Assembly (NCBI RefSeq): GCF_947492455.1
Contig: NZ_CANLNB010000001.1
Coordinates: 372,001 to 436,000 of the forward strand
Direction of reading: 5' to 3'
From: an uncultured Aliiroseovarius sp.
Lineage (GTDB): Bacteria > Pseudomonadota > Alphaproteobacteria > Rhodobacterales > Rhodobacteraceae
DNA length: 64,000 nt
Both the position numbers and the translations under genes were made by a program. Under the pieces are notes generated by a model, which made no database searches, was not told the DNA's origin, and was given only the letters and a program-made list of their open reading frames with translations. Positions 9,063 through 16,888 of the stretch are shown piece after piece; position 1 is the stretch's first letter, and each line of letters begins with the position of its first letter.

Positions 9063-9661
9063 CGCTGTCTGCGCAGATAGACGTAGTATGCACCTTGGCC
9101 GCCATGCTTCAGATGGGCTTCGGTGATTTGCAGGACGTGTTGGCGCAGGGGGGCGGTGTTCAGCCAATGCGGCACCTGATGACGTAGCACGCCGTGTCGC
9201 ACCGGGATCGGCCCGCCCTCATCCTTGTGTTTACCCTTCCCGGTAATCACCAAAACAAGCCGTCGATCCGCATCGATCGCGTTCAAGATAAACCGCGTCA
9301 GCATCGGGTGGGCCTGCGCGATGGTCATGCCGTGCAGGTCGATCTTGGCCTCGGGCGACAGGCGACCCTTCTTCATCTTGCCAAAGGTTTTGCGGTCCAT
9401 CGCCACCGGGCTGGACGCGATATGATCGCGCATGGATGGCGCCAGATCGTTCGGTTTTCCGGGTTTCTTCGCCCGCTCGCCCACGCGGAACCGCGGGTGC
9501 GTGACCTTGACCGGTTTGGGCGGAGGCTGAATGGGTTCAGGTGGAATAGTCTCTGTTTTCTCACGCGACGGCTTGGGTGGGCGCAGCCGGATCGTGCTGT
9601 CCGCCACTTTCTTCCACAACACCTTGTCGTCTTCGGTCAGTGTCTTGGGTCGCTTCGCCAT
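9059..9661 (-). CDS. Smr domain protein (MutS2 C-terminal-like)
   Basis: A 200-residue protein with a proline-rich, basic N-terminal half and a C-terminal Smr domain: KIDLHGMTIAQAHPMLTRFI, then LVLVITGKGKH and a final VRHGVLRHQVPHWL. Stand-alone Smr proteins are nucleases linked to DNA or RNA processing. The longer frame starting at 9715 would overlap mltA deeply. The ATG at 9661 begins MAKRPKTLTEDDK and fits a 1-nt gap to the mltA stop. Probably the last gene of a timA-mltA-smr operon. Confidence 0.87.
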   Translation of the reverse strand: MAKRPKTLTEDDKVLWKKVADSTIRLRPPKPSREKTETIPPEPIQPPPKPVKVTHPRFRVGERAKKPGKPNDLAPSMRDHIASSPVAMDRKTFGKMKKGRLSPEAKIDLHGMTIAQAHPMLTRFILNAIDADRRLVLVITGKGKHKDEGGPIPVRHGVLRHQVPHWLNTAPLRQHVLQITEAHLKHGGQGAYYVYLRRQR

Positions 9662-9662
9662 G

Positions 9663-10691
9663 TCACTGATCCTCGGGCAGCAGCGCATAGGCGCGCTGGA
9701 TTGGAAGCAGCACATACATGCGCCCGTCGTCTTTGATCTTGCCCGCCAGCTTTCCGGCCTGATCGCCGGTGCCCCAGAAAATATCCGCCCGCTGCGCGCC
9801 CTTGACCCGCGAGCCCGTATCTTGCGCGACCATCAGGCGGCGAAACGGCTCGGACCCGTCTTTTTCCAACCAGATCGGAGCGCCTAGTGGCGTGTATTTC
9901 GGATCAACCGCCAGCGACCGATGCGCCGTGATCGACCGGTTCATCGCCCCAAGCGGACCTTTGCTGGCCGAGACGTCTCCGATCTTGCGGAAGAACACAT
10001 AGGACGGGTTGGACATCAGCAGATCATGCCCGGCTTCCGGGTTGCGCCGCACCCAGTTCTTGATCACCGCCTGCGAGACTTGGTGTTCGTTATAGACCCC
10101 GCGCCGGACCAGCTCTTTCCCCAGCGACACAAACGTGTGCCCGTTGGATCCGCCATAGCCCAGCCGAATGCTGCCACCATCCGGCAGTCGAATGCGGCCC
10201 GAGCCTTGGATTTGCAGGAATTGAAGATCGACGGGGTCCGCAACCCACGCGATTTCCAGCCCGCGACCCTTCATCACATCACCTTCTTCGATGGTCCGAC
10301 GGGCAAGCCAGACCTGACCCGAGGCCTCGCGCGGTTTGGCGTAGACCGGATAACGATAGACCGAGGTCTGAACCCGCGAGCCTTTCAGCTCGGGTTCGAA
10401 ATAGGCGGTGAACAGCGGGGCGTTGCCGTCTTCGATCAGAAGGGGGCGGAAGAAAAGCTCGAAAAAGGTTTTGCCGTCGTCCTGCGTCTGCGCCAAGGCA
10501 CAGATCGGGCGCCATTGCGGGTCATCCAGATCACGGCAGGTGTCCAGAAATACGTGCAGGGCGTCTTGATGGTTGTCATCTTCCCAACCATCAAGGTCTT
10601 CAAACGGAACAAGAGTTACGCGCGCGTCATCCAGACCCGCATAGGCAGGCATGCCCAAAAGGGCCAGCGCACATGCCAGCCCCCGAAGCAT
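9663..10691 (-). CDS. mltA: Membrane-bound lytic murein transglycosylase A (MltA)
   Basis: Cleaves peptidoglycan glycan strands to 1,6-anhydromuramic acid products in the periplasm. The 342-residue protein has a cleavable signal peptide (MLRGLACALALLGMPAYA) without an obvious lipobox. The MltA domain is followed by a 3D domain with LMVAQDTGSRVKGAQRADIF, whose Asp is the family catalytic residue. Its start overlaps the timA stop by one base. The anhydro-sugars it makes are the ultimate substrates of the amgK-murU recycling route encoded at 59.5-61.1 kb. Confidence 0.93.
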   Translation of the reverse strand: MLRGLACALALLGMPAYAGLDDARVTLVPFEDLDGWEDDNHQDALHVFLDTCRDLDDPQWRPICALAQTQDDGKTFFELFFRPLLIEDGNAPLFTAYFEPELKGSRVQTSVYRYPVYAKPREASGQVWLARRTIEEGDVMKGRGLEIAWVADPVDLQFLQIQGSGRIRLPDGGSIRLGYGGSNGHTFVSLGKELVRRGVYNEHQVSQAVIKNWVRRNPEAGHDLLMSNPSYVFFRKIGDVSASKGPLGAMNRSITAHRSLAVDPKYTPLGAPIWLEKDGSEPFRRLMVAQDTGSRVKGAQRADIFWGTGDQAGKLAGKIKDDGRMYVLLPIQRAYALLPEDQ

Positions 10692-11350
10692 CAGCCACCC
10701 GTGGCGACAAGTTGCCAGTTGGGGTTGTCCGAACCCATGATGCGGGCGAAGGTCCAGACGTCTTTCTGACGTTTGACCTCGTTCGGGTTGCCCTCGATGA
10801 TGTCGCCGCCTTTGTCACGCACGACCGAAGTTAGCTCGCCCACAAATTTCACGGTGATTTCGCCTTCGCGGGTCGCGGTGTCGAACGCGGCTTCTTCCAG
10901 CTTCAGTTCGCGCACGCCAACAAAATTCGCTTCGACCGACAGGCCTTGAGCTTCGCGCGCCTCAACGACGCTGGCGAAGGTTTCGTACACTTCTTCCGAC
11001 AGGAAGGGTTGGATCTTGGACATCTCGCCCGCTTCGAACCCCATCAGGATCATTTCATACGCACCACGCGCACCGCCAAGAAACTCGCCGACATTAAAGC
11101 CGGGTTCGTTGGTTTTCATCGCCGCCAGCGCTTGTGCCGAAGCACTACCCTCATCCGCGTGATCCAGAATGTCCCGATCCGGGCCACCTTCGATCACTTC
11201 AAGGTTGCTGCGATCCAAGCGTCGGTTGTCCTGACGCGGGACAACGGGTTTCTCGAACCCCTCGCGCGTGCCAAGCACATCGCGCAGGCGCAAAATCAAA
11301 AACAGGGCAATACCGGCCAGTACAAGAAGCTGGATCAGGGAAGAGCTCAT
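10691..11350 (-). CDS. Tim44-domain protein (TimA-like putative adaptor)
   Basis: A 219-residue protein with one N-terminal membrane segment (LIQLLVLAGIALFLILRL) and a Tim44-like C-terminal domain (about residues 75-215). Alphaproteobacterial TimA proteins are homologues of mitochondrial Tim44; the bacterial role is poorly defined, probably at the inner membrane. It begins the timA-mltA-smr run and is divergent from fxsA, with about 105 bp between start codons. Confidence 0.87.
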   Translation of the reverse strand: MSSSLIQLLVLAGIALFLILRLRDVLGTREGFEKPVVPRQDNRRLDRSNLEVIEGGPDRDILDHADEGSASAQALAAMKTNEPGFNVGEFLGGARGAYEMILMGFEAGEMSKIQPFLSEEVYETFASVVEAREAQGLSVEANFVGVRELKLEEAAFDTATREGEITVKFVGELTSVVRDKGGDIIEGNPNEVKRQKDVWTFARIMGSDNPNWQLVATGG

Positions 11351-11455
11351 GGATACCTCTTTTCAAGCGCCATATGGAAACGCGATCATCGAAGTCATAT
11401 GTAGGTGCAGTACCGGGCCAAGTCCACCGGTCACACGAAAAGGAGATCACTTGCC

Positions 11456-11959
11456 ATGTGGCTTTTTGCACTGTTCATCGCCGTTCCGCTGATTGAAATC
11501 GCCCTGTTCATTCAGGTTGGCGGTGCGATCGGGTTGTGGTGGACCCTTGGGATTGTGGTTTTGACCGCGATTGTCGGCACCCAATTGATGCGGGCGCAGG
11601 GGGCACTTGCGTTGTCACAACTTCGGGACAGTTTTGGGCAGTTGAACGACCCGACCGAACCGCTAGCCCATGGCGCAATGATCCTGTTTTCCGGCGCGCT
11701 TCTGCTGACGCCCGGCTTCTTCACCGATTTCGTAGGCTTTGCCCTGCTGATCCCCGCCGTGCGCAGCGCCGTGTTCAACTGGGCGAAATCGCGGGTGAAG
11801 GTTCAGACCTTCACAATGGGTGGCATGGCTGAAGAAGAAATGCGCCGCCGTCCGCGTCCTGAGGACGACGTGATTGATGGCGATTTCAAAGATGTGACGC
11901 CCGAAAAACGCCCGACCCATCCCGGCGTCGAAGGTCCGTCAGGCTGGACCAAACACTGA
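11456..11959 (+). CDS. fxsA: FxsA family membrane protein
   Basis: A 167-residue inner-membrane protein with hydrophobic segments near residues 1-23, 27-45 and about 75-105, followed by a charged tail. E. coli FxsA overproduction relieves phage T7 exclusion by F; the normal role is unknown. The longer frame from 11405 is rejected because AAAAGGAG sits just before the ATG at 11456. Divergent from timA, an arrangement seen repeatedly in alphaproteobacteria. Its last 21 nt overlap the convergent idi gene. Confidence 0.88.
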   Translation: MWLFALFIAVPLIEIALFIQVGGAIGLWWTLGIVVLTAIVGTQLMRAQGALALSQLRDSFGQLNDPTEPLAHGAMILFSGALLLTPGFFTDFVGFALLIPAVRSAVFNWAKSRVKVQTFTMGGMAEEEMRRRPRPEDDVIDGDFKDVTPEKRPTHPGVEGPSGWTKH

Positions 11960-12460
11960 GGCTGAATGCTTCGACATGTAAATCTGTAGCCATGGGGTGA
12001 ACTGATCTGGGTTTTCGGCGATTTTCGTCTCTAATTCACCACGATCCAGCCAATCCACTGCCTGAACCTCGTCCGGGTTCAGGTCCATATCGGGGCGCGT
12101 GTCGCAGTGAATGACGAACAGATCGACGACTTCGTGCTCGATCAGGCCTCCACCCACATCGGCGCGATATTCCAAGTTTTCGACCCAGACCGGATCGACG
12201 CCAGTGATCCCCAACTCTTCCTCCAGCCGGCGGATCGCGCAGAACCGCGGGTCTTCGCCCCAATAGGGGTGCGTGCAGCAGGTATTCGCCCACAGGTTCG
12301 GCGTATGATATTTCCCCGCCGCGCGTTGCTGGATCAGCACCTGACCATCGCAGATCAGAAACACAGACACGGCTTTGTGCCGAAGCCCTTTCACATGCGC
12401 TTCAAGCTTTTCGACCGGGGTCAGGGTGCCGTCCACCCAAGTGGGGATCATCGTCGTCAT
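11939..12460 (-). CDS. idi: Isopentenyl-diphosphate delta-isomerase, type I
   Basis: Interconverts isopentenyl and dimethylallyl diphosphate for isoprenoid synthesis. The 173-residue protein has the type I Nudix-fold motifs: LWANTCCTHPYWGED with the active-site Cys, and RRLEEELGI. In photosynthetic relatives idi usually lies with carotenoid and bacteriochlorophyll genes. Here it stands alone between fxsA and secB. It shares about 104 bp of upstream DNA with the divergent secB. Confidence 0.92.
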   Translation of the reverse strand: MTTMIPTWVDGTLTPVEKLEAHVKGLRHKAVSVFLICDGQVLIQQRAAGKYHTPNLWANTCCTHPYWGEDPRFCAIRRLEEELGITGVDPVWVENLEYRADVGGGLIEHEVVDLFVIHCDTRPDMDLNPDEVQAVDWLDRGELETKIAENPDQFTPWLQIYMSKHSASVFGPA

Positions 12461-12564
12461 GACGCGCTGATAGCGTCAAATCCGCTCTGACGAAACCCTT
12501 AGTTGAGGGTCCCTTCCCAACCTGATAAGGACATTTCCGACAGATTTTCCTGAAGGAGACACCC

Positions 12565-13056
12565 ATGGCCGACGAAGCCACCCCACAGACCGCTCCCACT
12601 CCGCCCAAGATGCAGGTTCTGGGTCAGTTCATTCGCGATATGTCGTTTGAAAACATTCTGGCGCAAAAAGGCATTCAGGGCGAAGTACAGCCCGATATCA
12701 GCGTCGAAGTTGCGCTGGACGCCAAAAAGCGCCCGACCGATCACCAGTTTGAAGTGATCACGAAATACACCATCGGCTCGAAAAACAAGGCAAGCGGCGA
12801 ACAGCTGTTCCTGATGGAGCTGGAATATTCGGGCATCTTCCACGTGGAAAACGTGCCGGAAGAGCAGCTGCACCCGTTCCTGATGATCGAATGCCCGCGC
12901 ATGCTGTTCCCGTTCGTGCGTCGCATCGTGTCGGACGTGACCCGTGACGGTGGCTTCCCGCCGCTGAATCTGGACACCGTCGACTTCCTGGCCCTGTACC
13001 GTCAGGAAATCGAGCGCCGCGCCGCGGCCGAACAGGCAAACGCTCCTGTGAGCTAA
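12565..13056 (+). CDS. secB: Protein-export chaperone SecB
   Basis: A 163-residue acidic chaperone that keeps preproteins unfolded and delivers them to SecA. Recognisable segments are GQFIRDMSFEN, the EVALDAKK region and CPRMLFPFVRRIVSDVTRDGGFPPLNLDTVDF. GAAGGAG lies 8-9 nt before the ATG. The stop codon is the first base of a large inverted repeat that fills the gap to dnaQ. Confidence 0.96.
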   Translation: MADEATPQTAPTPPKMQVLGQFIRDMSFENILAQKGIQGEVQPDISVEVALDAKKRPTDHQFEVITKYTIGSKNKASGEQLFLMELEYSGIFHVENVPEEQLHPFLMIECPRMLFPFVRRIVSDVTRDGGFPPLNLDTVDFLALYRQEIERRAAAEQANAPVS

Positions 13057-13164
13057 ATCGAAGCCGATTTCATCCGCTCCAAAGAGCATCAGAAATCGCG
13101 TTCGAGATCTGCCACAGCTGATCGAGAGGCAGCGAATTCTGATTCCGATCAATCGGCTTCGATT
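13056..13164. repeat. Folded inverted-repeat element between secB and dnaQ
   Basis: Perfect 13-nt arms (13056-13068 and 13152-13164, AATCGAAGCCGAT and its complement) enclose 83 nt. Inside are a small hairpin (GCTC 13076-13079 with GAGC 13084-13087), an 11-nt near-perfect stem (13088-13098 with 13133-13143, one mismatch) and an inner stem (CTGCC 13109-13113 with GGCAG 13128-13132). Together they form a possible three-way junction. It lies between two convergent genes. It could be a small palindromic mobile repeat, a structured transcript or an elaborate terminator. No T-tract is obvious. Confidence 0.6.
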
Positions 13165-13170
13165 AAGAAG

Positions 13171-13902
13171 TTACTGAAACTTCTTCCAAATTGCGCCGTC
13201 GCCCAGCTTTTCTACGAAAGCATCATGGGCGGCGGTTTCTTTTTCGTGGATCCGGGACGGCAGGGGTTCAGGACGTGGGCGCGGGCGCCAATCGTCGTTC
13301 GCACCACCAGAACCCGAGGTCGCCTGATTGCCCGCCAAAACAAGGTCGGGCTGACGACCTCCAATGAGCTCCAGATAGACTTCGGCCAGAATTTCACTGT
13401 CCAAAAGCGCGCCGTGCAGTGTCCGCGACGAGTTGTCGATCGCATAACGACGGCACAGCGCATCCAAAGACGCGGGCGCGCCGGGAAATTTGCTGCGCGC
13501 CATCGCCAGAGTATCCAACGCGCGTTCCCACGGGATTTGCGGCAGGCCCATCCACTGCAGCTCGGCATTCAGGAATTTCATGTCAAAGCTGGCGTTGTGG
13601 ATGACCAGCTTGGCGTCTCCGATGAAATCAAGGAACGCCTGCCCAACCTCTTTGAAGATCGGCTTGTCTTTCAGAAGAACTTCGCCCGGTTCGGCGGGGC
13701 GGGGGCTGGCCAGCAGGTCGGGGCCGATGCCGTGCACGCCAAACGCCTCGTCCGGCATACCGCGTTCGGGGTTGATGTATTGGTGATACGTCCGCCCGGT
13801 CGGCATGTGGTTCATCAGTTCAAGACACCCGATTTCCACGATGCGGTCACCGCTTTGGGGATCAAAGCCGGTGGTTTCTGTATCGAGCACGATCTCACGC
13901 AT
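13171..13902 (-). CDS. dnaQ: DNA polymerase III epsilon subunit (3'-5' proofreading exonuclease)
   Basis: The proofreading exonuclease of the replicative polymerase. The 243-residue protein shows Exo I (LDTETTG, Asp7 and Glu9), Exo II ([12 protein letters not shown]) and Exo III ([14 protein letters not shown]). The last 60 or so residues are a linker and a short C-terminal segment of the type that binds the alpha subunit. Its start overlaps the coaE stop by 8 nt, and it ends the minus-strand run maf-aroE-coaE-dnaQ leading away from the origin. Confidence 0.95.
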   Translation of the reverse strand: MREIVLDTETTGFDPQSGDRIVEIGCLELMNHMPTGRTYHQYINPERGMPDEAFGVHGIGPDLLASPRPAEPGEVLLKDKPIFKEVGQAFLDFIGDAKLVIHNASFDMKFLNAELQWMGLPQIPWERALDTLAMARSKFPGAPASLDALCRRYAIDNSSRTLHGALLDSEILAEVYLELIGGRQPDLVLAGNQATSGSGGANDDWRPRPRPEPLPSRIHEKETAAHDAFVEKLGDGAIWKKFQ

Positions 13903-14491
13903 CCAACTTCCCTTTCACATGGGCGATGACCTCGTCCACCGCGGCCCGCGCACCGTCCAATGTTTCGGTCGGAATGATCACATCCGCGCGGGCGCGTTTG
14001 TCGGCATCTGGCACCTGTTTGGCCAGAATAGTCTCGAATTGTGCTTCCGTCATGGTGCCTCGCGCAAGTACGCGTTCGCGCTGTAACTCAGCGGGGGCCG
14101 AGACCACGACGACCAGATCCACATGTTCATGCGCACCGATTTCAAACAGAAGCGGCATGTCCAGAAGAACGATGGGCGAGGTGCTGTTTGTCAGAAATTC
14201 CGCCCGGTCTTGTCCGACCAGCGGGTGGACGATCTGTTCCAGTTTTTTCAGTGCGCCCGCATCTTTCGACATCCAGTCTTTCAGAGCATCGCGGCTGACG
14301 GCGCCGTCGATAATTGCATCAGGACAGACCGCGCGGATCGGTTCGACCGCCGCGCCGCCCACATCATAGATGCGATGCACCGCTGCATCCGCGTCCCAGA
14401 TTGGAACGCCGGCGTCCGCAAACATTTTCGCGGTTGTGGATTTCCCCATCCCGATCGAGCCGGTCAGCCCGATGATAAACGGCCCGCTCAT
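13895..14491 (-). CDS. coaE: Dephospho-CoA kinase
   Basis: Catalyses the last step of coenzyme A synthesis. The 198-residue protein has the P-loop [17 protein letters not shown] at residues 9-25 and the CoaE signature [10 protein letters not shown]. Start and stop overlap its neighbours by 4 nt (aroE) and 8 nt (dnaQ). Confidence 0.95.
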   Translation of the reverse strand: MSGPFIIGLTGSIGMGKSTTAKMFADAGVPIWDADAAVHRIYDVGGAAVEPIRAVCPDAIIDGAVSRDALKDWMSKDAGALKKLEQIVHPLVGQDRAEFLTNSTSPIVLLDMPLLFEIGAHEHVDLVVVVSAPAELQRERVLARGTMTEAQFETILAKQVPDADKRARADVIIPTETLDGARAAVDEVIAHVKGKLDA

Positions 14492-15324
14492 ACGCCCAGA
14501 ACCGCGTGGCGCAGCGCATCATCGACGACGGGGCGGGTCCCGAACCAACGTTCGAACCCGGGAACGGCTTGGTGCAGCAACATGCCCAACCCGTCGACCA
14601 CCTGACAGCCCGCATCCTCGGCCTGTTGCAGGAAATCGGTTTTGAGCGGCGAATAGACCAGATCATTCACGACCGCGCCGGGCATCAGCCCATCCAGCGG
14701 CACGCGGAAGTCGGGCTTGCCGGTCATGCCAAGGGACGAGGTGTTCACAACCGTGACCGCGTCATCCAACATATTGCCCGCCTGAACCCAGTCATACACC
14801 ACGATCCGCGCACCAAATTCAGCGCGCAAAGCATCCGCACGGGCGCGGGTCCGGTTGGACAGGCGAATTTCAGGCACGCCGAGCTCGATGAGCGAGGCCA
14901 AAATGGCGCGCGCAGCGCCGCCGGCTCCGAAAACAGCAGCAGGTCCGGTTTCCGGCGCCCAGTCCGGTGCAGATTGGCGCAGGTTTTGCGTAAATCCATA
15001 GCCGTCGGTGTTGTCCGCGTGGATTTTGCCATCGTCACGGAAGATCAGCGTGTTCGCCGCCCCGATCAGCGCGGCGCGGTCAGTGACGATGTCGGCCAGC
15101 TTCAGCACGGCCTCTTTATGCGGGATCGTCACATTCAGACCGACAAACCCGGCTTTCGGCAGCGTGCGAATGACGGTTTCCAGATCGTCCGCTTCGACCC
15201 GCATCGGGATGTAATGCCCGGCCAGCCCCATCGTGCGCAACCAATGGCCGTGCAGCCTTGGGGACAGAGAGTGTTCGATGGGGTTTCCAATGACGCCCGC
15301 CAGGGGAATTCGTGTGTCGCTCAT
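14488..15324 (-). CDS. aroE: Shikimate dehydrogenase (NADP+)
   Basis: Reduces 3-dehydroshikimate in the shikimate pathway. The 278-residue protein begins MSDTRIPLAGVIGNPIEHSLSP, which contains the shikimate-binding serines. NVTIPHKEAV carries the catalytic Lys. The nucleotide-binding motif is AVFGAGGAARAI. The open frame extends 77 codons further upstream, but those codons lie within maf. The ATG at 15324 overlaps the maf stop as ATGA and gives the standard length. Confidence 0.95.
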   Translation of the reverse strand: MSDTRIPLAGVIGNPIEHSLSPRLHGHWLRTMGLAGHYIPMRVEADDLETVIRTLPKAGFVGLNVTIPHKEAVLKLADIVTDRAALIGAANTLIFRDDGKIHADNTDGYGFTQNLRQSAPDWAPETGPAAVFGAGGAARAILASLIELGVPEIRLSNRTRARADALRAEFGARIVVYDWVQAGNMLDDAVTVVNTSSLGMTGKPDFRVPLDGLMPGAVVNDLVYSPLKTDFLQQAEDAGCQVVDGLGMLLHQAVPGFERWFGTRPVVDDALRHAVLGV

Positions 15325-15920
15325 ATCTTCAGATCTCCTCGCACGATCAGATATGACAGAAGCTCGGTCAGGGGCAAACCCAACACGTTGAAATAGTCGC
15401 CGTCCACCTTGGCAAACAGGCGTACGCCTTCTTCTTCCAGCTTGTAGGCGCCGACCGAATGGCGGATGCTGTCCCAGTTCCGCTCGACATAATCCGCGAT
15501 ATAGTCCGGCGAAAGCTCTCGCATCTTCAGGCGCACCAAGCCCACATGGCGCCAAATCGGCTTGCCGTCTTCGTAAAGCACGGCGGCAGAGAGCAACCGA
15601 TGCACTTTGCCGGACATCGCCGCCAGCTGGGCGCGGGCCTCTTCTTTGTCTTTCGGCTTGGACAGCACCTTCTGTTCCAGCTCGGCCACTTGATCGCAGC
15701 CCAGAACCAAAGACCCAAAATGTTTCTCGCTGATCTTTCGGGCTTTGAACTCGGCCAGCGCATCAGCCAGATCGCGCGGGCTGGCGCCCTCAGCCTCTAA
15801 TGATGCGCGGATCATCTCTTCATCGATGCGGGCGGGGATGATGTCGAAGTCGATCCCTGCGTTGCGCAACATATCGGCGCGGATTTGCGAGGCGGACGCC
15901 AAGATCAGGGAAGCGGTCAT
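15321..15920 (-). CDS. Maf family nucleoside triphosphate pyrophosphatase
   Basis: A 199-residue Maf protein, a house-cleaning pyrophosphatase acting on modified or canonical nucleotides. The N-terminus LILASASQIRADMLRNAGI and the VLGCDQVAEL segment are family motifs. The longer frame up to 16082 would cover DnaA-box-like sequences and has no family similarity, so I take the ATG at 15920. It is the first gene left of the probable origin, and its promoter must lie within the origin segment. Confidence 0.92.
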   Translation of the reverse strand: MTASLILASASQIRADMLRNAGIDFDIIPARIDEEMIRASLEAEGASPRDLADALAEFKARKISEKHFGSLVLGCDQVAELEQKVLSKPKDKEEARAQLAAMSGKVHRLLSAAVLYEDGKPIWRHVGLVRLKMRELSPDYIADYVERNWDSIRHSVGAYKLEEEGVRLFAKVDGDYFNVLGLPLTELLSYLIVRGDLKI

Positions 15921-16223
15921 GTGATAACCCTGTGGAAAAACTCTGTGTAATCCTGTTCTGGAATCAGCAGATAACTCGGCCCTCGCCAGAACAGCTGGAT
16001 AAGTCCCACCTTTACTAAGGCGATTTTCACAGTTCTTCCACTGTTGGTTTTTGCCTGTCGCACCCCGTGGGCGAATCCCCACCGTGCGATTTCATCCCTG
16101 CACTTATCCCCAGATGGTAAATGCGCTGATCCCTGTGAAACAAAGGCGAAAAGATTCCGTCCAGAATCCGGGTCGCCGCTTATCCACCTGTGAACAAGTC
16201 GCGGGACAGATCAATAATCCCCG

Positions 16224-16232
16224 TTATCCACA
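16224..16232 (+). promoter_or_regulatory. Perfect DnaA box
   Basis: TTATCCACA, identical to the strong E. coli consensus. It lies immediately before the AT-rich tract and 36 bp from a one-mismatch box at 16180-16188 in the same orientation. This is the expected position for the box that nucleates DnaA next to the unwinding region. Confidence 0.75.
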
Positions 16233-16238
16233 GGCCTA

Positions 16239-16277
16239 ACAACAACATCATCTTTTCTTCTTCTTTATTTTATTTAT
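16239..16277. other. AT-rich tract, probable DNA unwinding element
   Basis: A strongly A/T-biased stretch dominated by pyrimidines on the plus strand (repeated TTCTTC, then TTTATTTTATTTATG). It stands out against the GC-rich surroundings and starts just to the right of the perfect DnaA box. It is the most likely place for strand opening at the origin. Confidence 0.55.
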
Positions 16278-16313
16278 GAAGATCGAAGCGGCATCGCATG
16301 TAAGAGGCTTAGA

Positions 16314-16763
16314 ATGGGTGACTTTCTGTCAGACGCGTATTTCTGGACGAAATCGCTGCACATCGTATCGGTGATCGCATGGATGGCGGGCCTGTTCTAT
16401 TTGCCGCGCCTGTTCGTCTATCATGTCGAGGTCGTGGGATCGGGCAATGAGACGGATGATCTGTTCCAAACGATGGAGCGCCGGCTTCTGAAAGCGATCA
16501 TGAACCCAGCCATGATCAGCTCGTGGATTTTTGGTCTGTGCCTTGTGGCAACGCCCGGTGTGGTCGACTGGTCGCTGGTCTGGCCCTGGACCAAGGGGAT
16601 CTCGATCATCGGTATGACGTGGTTTCACATGTGGCTGGCTGCACGACGCAAAGACTTCATGGCGGGCACCAATACGCTGACCGGTCGGCGCTATCGCATG
16701 ATGAACGAATTGCCGACGCTTTTGATGATCGTCATCGTCTTCTCGGTCGTGTTCAAATACTGA
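16314..16763 (+). CDS. hemJ: Protoporphyrinogen oxidase HemJ
   Basis: A 149-residue membrane protein that oxidises protoporphyrinogen IX to protoporphyrin IX, the step before ferrochelatase. Four hydrophobic segments are visible. Family signatures include YFWTKSLHIVSVIAWMAGLFYLPRL with the conserved His and ERRLLKAIMNPAM with the conserved Lys. It is the first gene right of the origin and is followed by rho. Confidence 0.93.
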   Translation: MGDFLSDAYFWTKSLHIVSVIAWMAGLFYLPRLFVYHVEVVGSGNETDDLFQTMERRLLKAIMNPAMISSWIFGLCLVATPGVVDWSLVWPWTKGISIIGMTWFHMWLAARRKDFMAGTNTLTGRRYRMMNELPTLLMIVIVFSVVFKY

Positions 16764-16768
16764 TTTTG

Positions 16769-16797
16769 TTGACTCATGCGCGTCCAGCGCGTATCTG
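16769..16797 (+). promoter_or_regulatory. Candidate rho promoter
   Basis: TTGACT (16769-16774) and TATCTG (16792-16797) are spaced by 17 nt in the 125-bp hemJ-rho gap. This would give a rho leader of about 85 nt. Bacterial rho genes often have attenuated leaders, but no specific attenuator can be proved here. Confidence 0.4.
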
Positions 16798-16888
16798 AGC
16801 CTCTAAGCAGGCCGTCCGGCCATGTGTTTTTCCCAACTCGACATAGACAGCGCTCAGGCGCCGTCGTGATCTATTTCCGAGATATTCC

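Larger units (their letters stand above)
15921..16313. other. oriC: Probable chromosomal replication origin (oriC)
   Basis: A 393-bp gene-free segment between maf and hemJ. It has one perfect DnaA box TTATCCACA (16224-16232) and single-mismatch boxes TTATCCACC (16180-16188), TTATCCCCA (16104-16112) and, reversed, TGTGGAAAA (15931-15939). Weaker two-mismatch matches are at 15994-16002 and 16189-16197. A pyrimidine- and AT-rich tract follows at about 16239-16277. Four GANTC sites (15961, 16073, 16153, 16164), the CcrM methylation sequence of alphaproteobacteria, are also present. The hemJ-rho-mnmE-mnmG-rsmG-parAB block alongside is the usual origin neighbourhood in this group. I see no TTAA-N7-TTAA CtrA box inside. 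Confidence 0.8.

Noticed and set aside
9661-9715. Longer smr reading frame starting at 9715
   Set aside because: It would overlap mltA by 53 nt with a cysteine-rich leader unlike the family; the ATG at 9661 starts the conserved protein.
12838-12849. TTCCACGTGGAA palindrome in secB as a parS site
   Set aside because: Only the CACGTG core is shared with the true parS sites; the outer bases differ and the codons explain the sequence.
15921-16082. Extended maf start at 16082
   Set aside because: The extra residues are the translation of origin sequence with DnaA-box-like sites; the family N-terminus begins at the ATG at 15920.
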